This document shows positions 46,684 through 55,440 of a stretch of 64,000 bases of DNA, one piece after another. Source of the DNA: Streptomyces flaveolus (lineage in GTDB: Bacteria > Actinomycetota > Actinomycetes > Streptomycetales > Streptomycetaceae); assembly GCF_000716535.1 (NCBI RefSeq), contig NZ_JNWV01000018.1, positions 115,466-179,465 on the forward strand. Reading direction: 5' to 3'. The translations under genes and the position numbers were made by a program. Below the pieces are notes generated by a model. That model was given only the letters and a program-made list of their open reading frames with translations. It was not told the origin of the DNA and ran no database searches. Each line of letters starts with the position of its first letter. Position 1 is the stretch's first letter.

Positions 46684-47493
46684 ATGAGGGTGACCGACGC
46701 GCCCTTGCGCGTCTTGGCCGTGGACGACGAGGAACCCGCGCTCGAAGAACTGGTCTACCTGCTGGGGGAGGACCCGCGGGTCGGCACCGCCGTGCCCGCC
46801 CTGGAGGCCACCGAGGCGCTGCGCCGGCTCAGCCGGGCCATGGCGGACGGCCCGGACGGCACGGAGAACTTCGACGTCGTCTTCCTCGACATCGACATGC
46901 CCGGCCTCAGCGGCCTCGAACTGGCCCGGCTGCTGGGCGGGTTCGCCGCCCCGCCGCTCGTCGTCTTCGTCACCGCCCACGAGGACTTCGCCGTGCGCGC
47001 CTTCGACCTCAAGGCGGTGGACTACCTGCTCAAGCCGCTCCGCAAGGAACGCTTCGCCGAGGCCGTACGGCGGGTCGCCGAGCTGGTCCGGGCCGGGCAG
47101 GGCCCCCGCCCGGCCGCCCCCCTGCCGCCCGCACCCGCGGCCCCCGCCCTCGGTGACCAGGTGCCCGTGGAACTGGGCGGGGTGACCCGGTTCGTGCCCC
47201 TCGCCGACATCACGCATGTCGAGGCGCAGGGCGACTACGCGCGGCTGCACACCGGCCAGGGCAGCCACCTGGTGCGGATACCGCTGTCCACCCTGGAGGA
47301 GCAGTGGCGCTCGCGCGGCTTCGTCCGGATCCACCGCAGCCGGCTCGTCGCCCTCGGCCGGATCGAGGAACTCCGCCTGGACGGCGGCAACGTGAGCGTA
47401 CGGATCGGCGACCGGGTGCTCGCGGTCAGCCGCCGCAACGCCCGCGAGCTCCGCGACCTGCTGGCGGGCCGCGCGACGGGCCGGATGCGCTGA
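46684..47493 (+). CDS. LytTR family response regulator
   Basis: 269 aa. The receiver domain (about 8-125) has the acidic pair in VLAVDDEEPA, the phospho-acceptor Asp in DVVFLDIDMPGLSG and the conserved Lys in DYLLKPLRKE. The C-terminal LytTR DNA-binding domain (about 160-260) includes ADITHVEAQGDYARLHT and RGFVRIHRSRLVALGRIEEL. Such proteins normally pair with a membrane LytS-type or 5TM histidine kinase; none is adjacent. A Pro/Ala-rich linker (about 137-155) separates the domains. The start ATG lies behind GAGGAG at about 12 bases. Confidence 0.93.
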   Translation: MRVTDAPLRVLAVDDEEPALEELVYLLGEDPRVGTAVPALEATEALRRLSRAMADGPDGTENFDVVFLDIDMPGLSGLELARLLGGFAAPPLVVFVTAHEDFAVRAFDLKAVDYLLKPLRKERFAEAVRRVAELVRAGQGPRPAAPLPPAPAAPALGDQVPVELGGVTRFVPLADITHVEAQGDYARLHTGQGSHLVRIPLSTLEEQWRSRGFVRIHRSRLVALGRIEELRLDGGNVSVRIGDRVLAVSRRNARELRDLLAGRATGRMR

Positions 47494-47549
47494 GGGCGGT
47501 GCCCGAAGGTGCCGTCGCCCGTGGCCGTCGTGCGTGTTAGGTTCGTCGA

Positions 47550-48050
47550 ATGAGCGCCCAACACGGCTCGTTCTGCCTTGACTTGGACTTCACGGTGCCC
47601 CGGTCCGAGGTCTTCCGCGGCTTCGCCGACGCGTCCCTGCGGCGCCGCTGGTTCCGCCTCCCCGGAGGCTCCTCGACCGCCCGGCACGAACTGGACTTCC
47701 GGGTCGGCGCGGGAGAGAGCGCCCGCAACGTCTTCGTCTCCGGCGACACCGAGGAGCACCTCGCCTACCGCTCCCGGTTCCTGGACATCGTGCCGGACAC
47801 CCGGATCGTCTACGTCTACGAGGCCGAGGTCGACGGCAGCCGCCGCTGGATCTCCCTCGTCACCGTCGAACTCGCCGACGAGCCGGCGGGTTCCCGCCTG
47901 ACCTGGACCGAGCAGTACACCTGGCTCGTGCCCACCGGAGACGGCAGCCAGGACGCCGCCCACCTCCGCGGCGGCACGCGCCTCCTGCTCAACGGCCTGT
48001 CCACGGTCGTGAACCCCGACCGCCACCGCGGCCTGCGCGTTCCGTCCTGA
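47550..48050 (+). CDS. SRPBCC / AHSA1 family protein
   Basis: 166 aa with the START-like fold of activator-of-Hsp90-like proteins. The N-terminal block is FTVPRSEVFRGFADASLRRR followed by WFRLPGGSS, with a central VGAGESARNVFVSG and the end SRLTWTEQYTWL. In Streptomyces these proteins often sit next to ArsR regulators and bind hydrophobic ligands; here the next gene is an AlkZ-like glycosylase on the opposite strand. It is convergent with that gene, and the frameshifted tail of the latter would run antisense across it. Confidence 0.85.
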   Translation: MSAQHGSFCLDLDFTVPRSEVFRGFADASLRRRWFRLPGGSSTARHELDFRVGAGESARNVFVSGDTEEHLAYRSRFLDIVPDTRIVYVYEAEVDGSRRWISLVTVELADEPAGSRLTWTEQYTWLVPTGDGSQDAAHLRGGTRLLLNGLSTVVNPDRHRGLRVPS

Positions 48051-48065
48051 AGACCCGGTGCCGGG

Positions 48066-49189
48066 TCATGCGACCGGTGCCACCACCACGTCCCGCTTGT
48101 CGATGTCCGGGTCGGTGAACTCCAGCACCGCTCGGCCTCGGCACCCAGCTTCCGCACGGCCTCGGCGGGCAGGCGCTCGAACGGGGTCAGGGTGAGGGTC
48201 ACCGCCGTCCTGCGCCGGGTCGTGGCCCAGGTGCCGGCGACGAACCCGTCCCACAGGAAGGACGCCGGCACCCGCAGGTTCCTGGTGATCAGCCGGGGCC
48301 GGTACTCGGTACCGACGATCCGGCTCCGGTCCTTGTGGGCGAGGACCAGACTGTCGAACTCCGGCAGCAGGCGGACCGGCGCCGGCGTGTCCGGGTCGGG
48401 GCGCGGCGCGTCGGGGAGGTCGTAGACCACCTGGCCGTCCTCGGTGGTGAACGCGCGCAGCTCCGGGGCGAGCCGTTCGAACACGTCCGCCGCCTTCAGC
48501 CAGCCGAACTCGCGCAGGTCGGCGGGGCCGGCCGGGCCGTAGGCGGCCAGGTAGCGGCGGACGAAGTCCTCCGCCGAGCTCTGTCCGGCCGGCTCCGCGC
48601 CGAGCCAGGAGCCGGCCATGGTCACCTCGCTGGAGGCGGGGAATGCCCACCGGTGCGCCGTCGGCACCATGACCAGCGGCAGGTTCATGCGCACGCAGTA
48701 CCCGAGTGCCCGGTCACTGGCGCCCGGGAACTCGCGCAGCATCCGCTCCCGGATGGCGGCGAAGTCCAGCGGACCGTCGTCGAGGACGCCACGGGCGACG
48801 GCCACCAGGCGCTCCCGGTCGATCTCCGGGCCGGGGATCCGCTTGGTGACACCGGCCGCCGCGGCCACCAGGGAGGGCTCCACCAGCGCGCGGAAGGCCA
48901 GGTAGTCGCGGGCGCTGAGCAGGTGCAAGGTGGCCCGGACGTAGGTGGCCCGGACCACCTCGCGCTTGTCCAGGGCCGTGCGCAGGTCGTCGGCGCCGAA
49001 GCCGGCCAGCCGGTTCCACAGGGCGAGGAACGGCGAACTCGGCTGCTGGGCCTGCAGGGCGAGCAGGCGTTCCACGGCGTCCGCGACGGACGTCCGCGCC
49101 CGCTCCAGCAGCAACTGCCGGGCCAGGGTGGCCCGGTTCAGTGCGCGACGGCTCAGGACGTCGGTCATGTCGCTCCTCGGGTCGGTCAC
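48066..49189 (-). pseudogene. AlkZ-like winged-helix DNA glycosylase gene with late frameshift
   Basis: Reads as an HTH_42/AlkZ (YcaQ-like) protein from ATG 49189 (MTDPRSDMTDVLSRRALNRA). The QxQ catalytic-type motif is in LLALQAQQPS (about 44-53), and the normal core extends to TPFERLPAEAVRKLGAEAER. At about 48128 one base appears to be missing. The expected ending VLEFTDPDIDKRDVVVAPVA is encoded in the next frame and stops at 48066. The unshifted frame instead continues to 47816 with 90 unrelated residues antisense to the SRPBCC gene. Either a real frameshift of the last 20 residues, probably tolerable, or a sequencing error in a G-run. Family members excise alkylated or cross-linked bases. 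Confidence 0.75.
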
Positions 49190-49434
49190 GTTCCCGACGT
49201 CACGCTAGAGCACGGGTGCGCTGTCAGGGGAGCCCGCCGCCGGTGACGGAGCGTACCGGGGCGGCTCCCCTGCGGCCGGCCTCCCGCGGTCGGCATCGCC
49301 CCCGGTCGGGCTCGCCCGGCCCGTCGGCGCGGATGCCGTTCGACGGGACGAGTGACAGACTGAGGATTCCGAGCCGGAGGCCCGCGGCAGCCGGCTCCGG
49401 GTCTGCCCGTGCGCCGGCCGGATGGGAACTGGCC

Positions 49435-50091
49435 ATGACCTCTGAGACCTCCGAAGCGCTGTACTCCCCGGACCGAACCGCCCTTCTGATCGTCGACCCG
49501 TACAACGACTTCCTCTCCGAGGGCGGCAAGCTGTGGCCGCGGGGGAAGGAAGTGGCGGAAGGCGTCGGCCTGCTCGACCACATGCGCACCATGCTCGCCA
49601 CGGCCCGCGTCCGGGGCTTCCGCGTCTTCATCGTGCCCCATCACCAGACGACGCCGAACGACTACGTCACGTGGGACCACCCGTCCCCGGCCCAGCGACG
49701 CGTCATGGAACAGCAGATCTTCGCCGCGGGTAGCTGGGGAGCCGAGTGGCACCCCGACCTCCGGCCCCGCGAGGACGAGTTCGTCACGCGCCAGCACTGG
49801 GCGTCGAGCGGTTTCGCGAACACGGACCTGGACTTCCTGCTCAAGCAGCACCACATCCGGAACGTCGTGCTCATCGGCATGCGGGCCAACACCTGCGTGG
49901 ACACCACCGCACGCTTCGGCCAGGAGCTGGGCTACCACGTGACCCTGGTCCGTGACGCCATCGCCGCCTTCAGCTGGGAGGAGATGACGGCGACGTTCGA
50001 CGTCAACGCGCCTCTGTACGCCCACGCCGTCCTCACCACGGACGAGTTCGTCGACGTCGTGAACGGCCGGGACGGCGGTGCCACGCCGTGA
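49435..50091 (+). CDS. Isochorismatase-like cysteine hydrolase
   Basis: 218 aa member of the isochorismatase/nicotinamidase fold. Catalytic Asp in LLIVDPYNDF (about 20-29), Lys-equivalent region FVTRQHWASSG, and nucleophile Cys in IGMRANTCVDTTAR (about 150-163; T-C-V-D-T). The HASSGF and CVDTTARFGQELGY blocks are typical. Substrate unknown; the family hydrolyses isochorismate, nicotinamide, N-carbamoyl compounds or similar. It overlaps the next SDR gene (GTGA at 50088-50091), so the two form an operon. Confidence 0.88.
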   Translation: MTSETSEALYSPDRTALLIVDPYNDFLSEGGKLWPRGKEVAEGVGLLDHMRTMLATARVRGFRVFIVPHHQTTPNDYVTWDHPSPAQRRVMEQQIFAAGSWGAEWHPDLRPREDEFVTRQHWASSGFANTDLDFLLKQHHIRNVVLIGMRANTCVDTTARFGQELGYHVTLVRDAIAAFSWEEMTATFDVNAPLYAHAVLTTDEFVDVVNGRDGGATP

Positions 50092-50846
50092 GCGCGACCG
50101 AGGCAGGCGCCGGCGGAGCGCGCGCGGGACTGGCCGGGCAGACGGTCGTGGTGGTGGGAGGCAGCTCGGGCATCGGCCTGGAGACCGCACGCCAGGTGCG
50201 TGCGGCCGGCGGCGAGCTGGTGCTCGTGGCGCGCGACGCCGAACGTCTGCGGCGGGCGGCGGACGAGCTGGACCCGCGGGGCACCGCCGCGTTCGACGCC
50301 CGGGACACCGTCCGTCTGGAGCGGTTCCTCGGTGAGTTGCCCGGGCAGGTCGACCATGTGATGGTCACGGCGGGCAGCCCGGCGTACACCCCCCTCGCCG
50401 AACTCGACCTGACCGACGCGGGGCGGGACTTCGGCGGGCGCATCGCGATGCTGCTCGCGGTGGCACGGGCGAGCCGGGAGAAGGTCAGGGCCGGGGGGAC
50501 GCTGTTGTTCATCGGCGGCACCGGCGGTCGCCGGCCCGCCGCCGGGATGGCCGTGACGGGCGCCCTCACCGCCGCGCTGCCCGCGCTCACCGCCAACCTG
50601 GCACTGGAGGTCGCCCCGGTCCGGGTCAACCTGATCGCGGCCGGGTTCGTGGACACCCCGCTGTCCGCCTCCCTCCTCGGTGACCGACTGGAGGCCCGCC
50701 GCGAGGAGTTGAGAAGGACACTGCCCATCGGCCGGGTGGTCGGACCGGCGGACGTCGCCGCCCTCGCACTGCACATCATGACCAACGGCGCCCTCACCGG
50801 CGCCACGTACGACATCGACGGCGGCCAGCAGTTCGTGGCCCACTGA
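50088..50846 (+). CDS. SDR family oxidoreductase
   Basis: 252 aa short-chain dehydrogenase/reductase. NAD(P) motif VVVGGSSGIGLETARQV (about 20-36). The position of the NNAG motif is MVTAGSPAY, and the end has the usual ALTGATYDIDGGQQF. The classical catalytic Y-x-x-x-K is not evident: the segment after GGTGGRRPAAGMAVTGALTA has no Tyr-Lys pair. It may therefore be an atypical, non-classical member, as seen in several Streptomyces SDRs with this exact pattern. Coupled to the isochorismatase-like gene and 71 bases ahead of a VOC gene. Confidence 0.88.
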   Translation: MSATEAGAGGARAGLAGQTVVVVGGSSGIGLETARQVRAAGGELVLVARDAERLRRAADELDPRGTAAFDARDTVRLERFLGELPGQVDHVMVTAGSPAYTPLAELDLTDAGRDFGGRIAMLLAVARASREKVRAGGTLLFIGGTGGRRPAAGMAVTGALTAALPALTANLALEVAPVRVNLIAAGFVDTPLSASLLGDRLEARREELRRTLPIGRVVGPADVAALALHIMTNGALTGATYDIDGGQQFVAH

Positions 50847-50917
50847 CCGCGGGCGTGCGCGCCGGCGAACAACTCCGCCAGGCCCGATATCCCCCTTTGA
50901 GACGGAAGGCCCAAGCC

Positions 50918-51535
50918 ATGGACATGAAACTGGAGCTCGTCGTGGTGCCGGTGTCCGACGTCGACCGCGCCAAGGACTTCTACACCGCACTCGGCTGGAG
51001 GCTCGACGCGGACTTCGCCCCCGAGGAGGACTTCCGGGTGGTGCAGGTGACCCCGCCGGGTTCCCCGGCGTCGGTCATCTTCGGTTCATCCGTCACCGAC
51101 CGGCCCCCGGGCTCCGCCCACGGCCTGTACCTGATCGTCGACGACATCGAGGCCGCCCACGAGGAACTGACGCGAGGCGGCGCCGACCCGAGCGAGGTCT
51201 TCCACGACGCCGGCGGGATCTTCCACCACGCCGGCACCGAGGCCCGGGTGCCCGGCCCCGACCCGGACCGCGGCAGCTACGGCTCCTACCTGACCTTCGA
51301 CGACCCGGACGGCAACGGCTGGTTCCTGCAGGAGATCACCACCCGGCTCCCGGGGCGGCTGGACCCCGCGACCACCTCCTTCGCCTCGGCCGACGACCTG
51401 GCGAGCGCCCTGCGGCGGGCCGCGGCGGCGCACGGCGAGCACGAGGCGCGCATCGGCGCGGACGACCCGGACTGGCCCGACTGGTACGCGCGGTACATGG
51501 TCAGCGAGCAGGCCGGCACGGAACCGCCCTCCTGA
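50918..51535 (+). CDS. VOC family (glyoxalase/dioxygenase-like) protein
   Basis: 205 aa. An N-terminal beta-alpha-beta-beta-beta unit: LVVVPVSDVDRAKDFYTALG at about 6-25 and GLYLIVDDIEAAHEELTRGG at about 68-87. The second unit ends with YLTFDDPDGNGWFLQEITTR, whose D-P-D-G-N-x-W is the family hallmark with the metal-ligand Glu. A helical tail of about 50 residues (LDPATTSF to the end) is unusual. The start ATG 50918 follows GACGGAAGG. Likely a metal-dependent detoxification enzyme or resistance protein; substrate unknown. Confidence 0.87.
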   Translation: MDMKLELVVVPVSDVDRAKDFYTALGWRLDADFAPEEDFRVVQVTPPGSPASVIFGSSVTDRPPGSAHGLYLIVDDIEAAHEELTRGGADPSEVFHDAGGIFHHAGTEARVPGPDPDRGSYGSYLTFDDPDGNGWFLQEITTRLPGRLDPATTSFASADDLASALRRAAAAHGEHEARIGADDPDWPDWYARYMVSEQAGTEPPS

Positions 51536-51591
51536 ACCGGCTGCCGGCGGGGGTGGGGCTCCCTCCGGCGGCGAGCCGCACGAGGCATCCC

Positions 51592-52497
51592 TCAGCCCAG
51601 GTAGAAGTCCCTGCGTGCCGCCACGAACTCCTCGATCGTCCGGGCGGGGGCGCCGGTCAGACGCTCGACGTCGCCGGACGCCCGGTCGTACCGGTTCTCC
51701 CGGTGCAAACGGCACATGGTGACGATGTGCTGCTCGACGTGCGGCGGCAGGCCGATCCTGGAGAGCACCTCCTCGCGCCACCGGTCGAGCGGCACGTCCA
51801 CGTACGACACCGGCCGCCCCAGCGCCTTCGAGAAGGCCTCGGCCATCTCCGTCATGTCGACGGTGCGCGGCCCGGTCAGCTCGTAGACGTGCCCCACGTG
51901 GGGCAGGGGGTCCCGCAGCACGGTCGCGACCGTCCGGGCGACGTCGTCCACGGCGATCGGCGAGGTGCGCCCCCTTCCGAACGGCAGCACGATCGTGCCG
52001 TTCTCGCGGATGGTCCGCGCCGGCAGCGTGGTGAACAGCGGGTTGTCCAGGAACGACGTCGGCCGGATGTGTACGACGGGCAGCCCGGACCAGTTCAGCA
52101 CCTGCTCGGCCAGCCAGTGCAGCCGCTGCTGGTGGGACTCGGCCGTGCTGGTGGCGGTCATCTGCGACACCGTCATCTGTGACATGCCGACGAGAGCGCC
52201 CAGCTCGCCGTACTCCCGCGCGACGCTCGCCACGACGGTCGCCGCGAGCAGGTGGTCGGGCGACACGGGCATGGCGAAGTACATGCTGCCGACGCCCTCC
52301 AGGGCGGGCGCGACGGTCTCGGGGCGGGTGAGGTCACCGAGGACGACGTCCGCGCCGAGGGCGCGCACGCGCGCGGCACGGTCGTCGTCCCGGCGCACCA
52401 TGACGCGCACGGGGACGTCCCGCGCCCGCAGCCTCTCGACGACACCGCGGCCCACGTCGCCCGCGCCCGTGACCAGGACGAGATCGCTCGGTGTCAT
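51592..52497 (-). CDS. NmrA-like / atypical SDR NAD(P)-binding protein
   Basis: 301 aa. NAD(P) motif VLVTGAGDVGRGVVERLRAR (about 7-26), then DVVLGDLTRPETVAPALEGV. The stretch HIRPTSFLDNPLFTT and SPIAVDDVARTVATVLRD are typical for NmrA/HSCARG-like redox sensors and for NAD(P)H-binding quinone-reductase-like proteins. ATG 52497 follows GGAGGT. It is divergent from the MarR regulator, which is a good candidate to repress it in response to electrophiles or oxidants. A second NmrA-like protein is encoded on the other side of the MarR gene. Confidence 0.86.
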   Translation of the reverse strand: MTPSDLVLVTGAGDVGRGVVERLRARDVPVRVMVRRDDDRAARVRALGADVVLGDLTRPETVAPALEGVGSMYFAMPVSPDHLLAATVVASVAREYGELGALVGMSQMTVSQMTATSTAESHQQRLHWLAEQVLNWSGLPVVHIRPTSFLDNPLFTTLPARTIRENGTIVLPFGRGRTSPIAVDDVARTVATVLRDPLPHVGHVYELTGPRTVDMTEMAEAFSKALGRPVSYVDVPLDRWREEVLSRIGLPPHVEQHIVTMCRLHRENRYDRASGDVERLTGAPARTIEEFVAARRDFYLG

Positions 52498-52685
52498 CGG
52501 CAGGACACCTCCTGTACGAGGCACACAAGCCGCGCACGCATGGACGTGCGGCGGAGTCGACGGCGCCGTGGGCGCCTTTCGAGCCTACGCCCCGGCCGGA
52601 GGGGCGTCGCGGGCAGGCAGCGGAACGCCGATCGGCTCCGCACTGGGCACCGCAGCCGTTAGGCGCATATACTCGTACGCGGATG

Positions 52686-52721
52686 CCGGTGTCCGGAGGA
52701 GACTCCGGTGTCCGGAGGAGA
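52686..52721 (+). repeat. Duplicated ribosome-site segment before the MarR gene
   Basis: The 17-base sequence CCGGTGTCCGGAGGAGA occurs twice in tandem (52686-52702 and 52705-52721, period 19). Each copy carries GGAGGAG; only the second is at a usable distance from the ATG at 52724. Confidence 0.9.
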
Positions 52722-52723
52722 TC

Positions 52724-53176
52724 ATGACCCGCCCCGAGACGGACCCCGTGGAGCTGTGCAACAACCTGGCGCTGCGCAAGGCGGCCCGGTACCTCGGCGC
52801 CACCTATGACAAGGCGCTCGCCCCGACGGGTCTGCGAGCGACGCAGTTCAGCATCCTGCAGAAGCTCAGCACCCAGGAGAAGATCACCATAACGAGCCTC
52901 GCCGAGATGATCGCCATGGACCGCACCACCCTGGCCACCAATCTCAAACCACTCGCACGCGAGGGCCTCGTCACCGTCGAACCTTCGCCGACAGACCGCC
53001 GGGCTCGTATCGTCACCCTCACCCAGGACGGCCTCACCCGGATGAAGGCGGCCCTCCCGTACTGGCGAACCGTGCAGTCCCGGTTCGAGGAGAGCTTCGG
53101 ACAGGACAGGGCGGCCCGGCTCCGCGCCGCTCTCGAAGGCGTCCTCGACACCGGATTCCAGCCCTGGGCCGAGTGA
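52724..53176 (+). CDS. MarR family transcriptional regulator
   Basis: 150 aa winged-helix dimer-type regulator. Recognition helix region SLAEMIAMDRTTLATNLKPL (about 60-79) and wing GLVTVEPSPTDRRARIVTLT (about 84-103; D-R-R-A motif). A Cys at position 12 (LCNNLALRKA) is near the N-terminus, where OhrR/MexR-type thiol sensors often carry a redox Cys, so redox sensing is possible. It sits between two NmrA-like genes, divergent from one and 17 bases ahead of the other. The most likely targets are these genes and itself. Confidence 0.92.
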   Translation: MTRPETDPVELCNNLALRKAARYLGATYDKALAPTGLRATQFSILQKLSTQEKITITSLAEMIAMDRTTLATNLKPLAREGLVTVEPSPTDRRARIVTLTQDGLTRMKAALPYWRTVQSRFEESFGQDRAARLRAALEGVLDTGFQPWAE

Positions 53177-53193
53177 CAGAGGAGAGACCCACC

Positions 53194-53937
53194 ATGCGCA
53201 TCGCCGTCGCCGGGGCGACCGGGAACATCGGAGCCCGCACCGTCACCGCGCTGGAACAGGCCGGACACGAAGCCGTACGCATCAGCCGCTCACTGGGCGT
53301 GGACCTGATGACCGGGGACGGCCTGGACGCCGCCCTGACCGGCGTGGAGGCCGTCGTGGACACCACGAGTACCGAGGCCACCGACCGGGACCAGGCGGTG
53401 GCGTACCTGGGCACCACGACCCGGAACCTGCTGGCCGCCGAGGAACGCGCCGGGGTCCGTCACCACGTGCTGCTCACGATCGTCGGCGCCGATCGCGTCG
53501 AAGGCAACGCGCACTACGCCGGCAAGCGTGAGCAGGAGCGCCTCGTCGCCGCGGGCCCGGTGCCGTGGACGATCGTTCCCGCCACCCAGTTCCACGACTT
53601 CGCCGCGACCGTGACGGGCTGGACCGAGCAGGACGGCGTGGCCACGATCCCACCGCTGCTCGTCCAACCGATCGCCCCGGCGGACGTGGCCGGCATCCTC
53701 GCCGAGATCGCCACCGGCCCACCCCAGGGGCGCCACCGCGACGTCGCCGGCCCCGAGACACAGGACCTGGTGGACATGGCCCGGCGCACCAACGACGCGC
53801 GCGGCCACACGGTCAAGCTCGTGCCGACGTGGTCGTCGGTGCTGGGCCCGGAGATGGCCGGCGACGTACTCCTGCCCGGCGACGACGCCCGCATCGCGCC
53901 CACGACCTTCGACGAGTGGCTGGCGCAGCCGCGGTAA
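53194..53937 (+). CDS. NmrA-like NAD(P)-binding protein (LysR/MarR-operon type SDR)
   Basis: 247 aa. NAD(P)-binding motif IAVAGATGNIGARTVTALEQ at residues 3-22; GADRVEGNAHYAGKREQERL contains the Y-x-x-K pair of extended SDRs (about 113-116). Middle VPWTIVPATQFHDFAATVTG is typical for NmrA/QOR2-like proteins. ATG 53194 follows AGAGGAGAG. It is in operon with the MarR gene (17 bases). The function is likely NAD(P)H-dependent reduction of quinones or related electrophiles. Confidence 0.88.
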   Translation: MRIAVAGATGNIGARTVTALEQAGHEAVRISRSLGVDLMTGDGLDAALTGVEAVVDTTSTEATDRDQAVAYLGTTTRNLLAAEERAGVRHHVLLTIVGADRVEGNAHYAGKREQERLVAAGPVPWTIVPATQFHDFAATVTGWTEQDGVATIPPLLVQPIAPADVAGILAEIATGPPQGRHRDVAGPETQDLVDMARRTNDARGHTVKLVPTWSSVLGPEMAGDVLLPGDDARIAPTTFDEWLAQPR

Positions 53938-54001
53938 CCCGGCCCCGAGCGCTGTGACCGGGCCGGGAACCGGTGCCCCCCGCCGGACGTCTCCAGTGAT
54001 C

Positions 54002-54496
54002 ATGACGTCTGACGCGTACGAGTTGATCGACGACTGGGAGTCGATATGGCAGGGCTACTTCCTCGGGGAGCACGACGAGACCCTGCTGGACTGCGTGGAG
54101 CGGCTCGACAGGGCGCGGTCCGCCCGGCCGTATGACCCGGATGTGACGGCGTTCTACACCCTGGGCCTCGTGTGGACCCACGGCCATGCGATGCACGACG
54201 CGGAACCGGAGGTGGCGCGACGGGTCGTGGCAGCCCTGACGGCCGTCGCTACGGACCCGGCCCTCGCACAGGCCGCGTGCGATCACGCGGGCCATCCGTG
54301 CGACGAGGACCTGTACACGCACCTGGAATCCTTCGAGATGCTGCTGTCGCTGCTGGCCGGGAGCTCCGACTACACGTGGGAGGACATGGACACGAAGGGC
54401 GGCGATCCCGACCCCGGATCCGGCTGGCGCTGCCCGCGCAACGTGGCGGGATTCGCGCGGACGGCCGTCGGCGAGATCGAGCGGTACCGGAAGTAG
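54002..54496 (+). CDS. Hypothetical protein
   Basis: 164 aa acidic protein starting MTSDAYELIDDWES. Predicted mostly helical, with alternating Trp/aromatic residues and the block DEDLYTHLESFEMLLSLLAG. It contains three Cys (about 36, 97, 143) without metal spacing. No signal peptide or transmembrane helix. I do not recognise the family. It lies at the edge of a decayed region and uses codons typical of Streptomyces. Confidence 0.7.
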   Translation: MTSDAYELIDDWESIWQGYFLGEHDETLLDCVERLDRARSARPYDPDVTAFYTLGLVWTHGHAMHDAEPEVARRVVAALTAVATDPALAQAACDHAGHPCDEDLYTHLESFEMLLSLLAGSSDYTWEDMDTKGGDPDPGSGWRCPRNVAGFARTAVGEIERYRK

Positions 54497-54504
54497 CGCC
54501 GCGT

Positions 54505-54645
54505 TCACGGCCCCGACGGCCGGGCGAGCGCGGTGTCGCGGGGCAGGGCGTCGGCCAATTGGGCCCGCGGACAGATGCACAGTTTCGCGAACACCTTGCC
54601 CAGGTGGTACTGGACGGTGCGCGGGCTGACCGTCCTGCCCCGCAG
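54505..54645 (-). pseudogene. C-terminal remnant of a LuxR-type regulator
   Basis: The minus strand encodes VSPRTVQYHLGKVFAKLCIC followed by PRAQLADALP and a stop at 54505. This is the second half of a LuxR helix-turn-helix (recognition helix and last helix). The upstream sequence in any frame does not supply the rest of the HTH or the ATPase region, so it is a truncated remnant. Confidence 0.65.
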
Positions 54646-54719
54646 CGCTCCGCGTCGCGACGGGGTGGAGTCACCGCGGCGGTCCGGAGGTTGACACGGT
54701 AGGACGCACCCGCCGCTGT

Positions 54720-55130
54720 TCAGGGGAAGATGGTGGGGACCAGGCCACCGTCGACGCTCAGCGCCGCGCCGGTGGTGGCCGAGGCGTGTTCCGTCGCCAC
54801 GTAAGTGATCAGGCTGGCCACTTCCTCCGGCCGGATCAGACGTCCCAGCAGCGAGTTCGCGGCCGGGTGGCGTGCCGCCGCGAGGAGCAGGGCCGGAGTG
54901 CCGGTTCCCGGGCCCACGGCATGCGGGTTCTCCAGTCCGAAGGCCTCGGCCGTGCGCAGCACGAACCCGGCCATCGGTTCCGGGGACACCAGGTCGTCCC
55001 GGCACTCGGAGCGCCCGAACCCCGGCAGGTCGACCGCCACCAGATGGGTGTGCCGGCCGAGCCACTCCCATTTCTGTTCGTAGGCGAGCAGGCTTTCCGG
55101 CCACGGAGCGAGCAGGAAGGCAGGGATTCG
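54720..55130 (-). pseudogene. Chimera of an alpha/beta hydrolase fragment and an SDR tail
   Basis: One frame of the minus strand joins two unrelated families. Residues from PAFLLAPWPESLLAYEQKWE to FGLENPHAVGPGTGTPALLL match the N-terminal half of epoxide-hydrolase-like alpha/beta hydrolases (nucleophile elbow region GPGTGT lacks the expected Asp/Ser). From NSLLGRLIRPEEVASLITYV to the end, TGAALSVDGGLV, it matches the C-terminal end of classical SDR proteins. The join lies near 54857. No sensible start precedes it. A deletion fusing two neighbouring genes is the simplest explanation. Confidence 0.65.
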
Positions 55131-55440
55131 CCCCTGGTACGGCGCGCTCAGCCTCGTCCGGCCGGGACGGTGCTCGCATCCGCCACCGCACAGTCCGACT
55201 GGCCAGTCCCCGGGCGACGCCGCGCGAGCCGGCCACGGGCGCGGTACCCGGCCCACCGGCGTAGACGACCGGTCGCCGCACACCGCACGGCCGGCACCAC
55301 CTCCGACGACGGACCGGTGACCGGCGGGGGCACGGGCTCGCCGGCAGGCGGGCCGTTTAGAGCCCCTTTATCGGTGCCGTCGAGAATCCGGCCCTTCGAC
55401 GCAGGACCCCCGCGCGGGTCCGCAACGCCCTGGGAGCGGC

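Noticed and set aside
47816..48065. C-terminal extension of the AlkZ-like protein
   Set aside because: Produced by the apparent frameshift; the residues are unrelated to the family and antisense to the SRPBCC gene.
54505..55281. A full-length LuxR-like gene of 258 residues
   Set aside because: Only the last 45 codons resemble LuxR; the rest of the frame is antisense-like composition, so only a remnant is reported.
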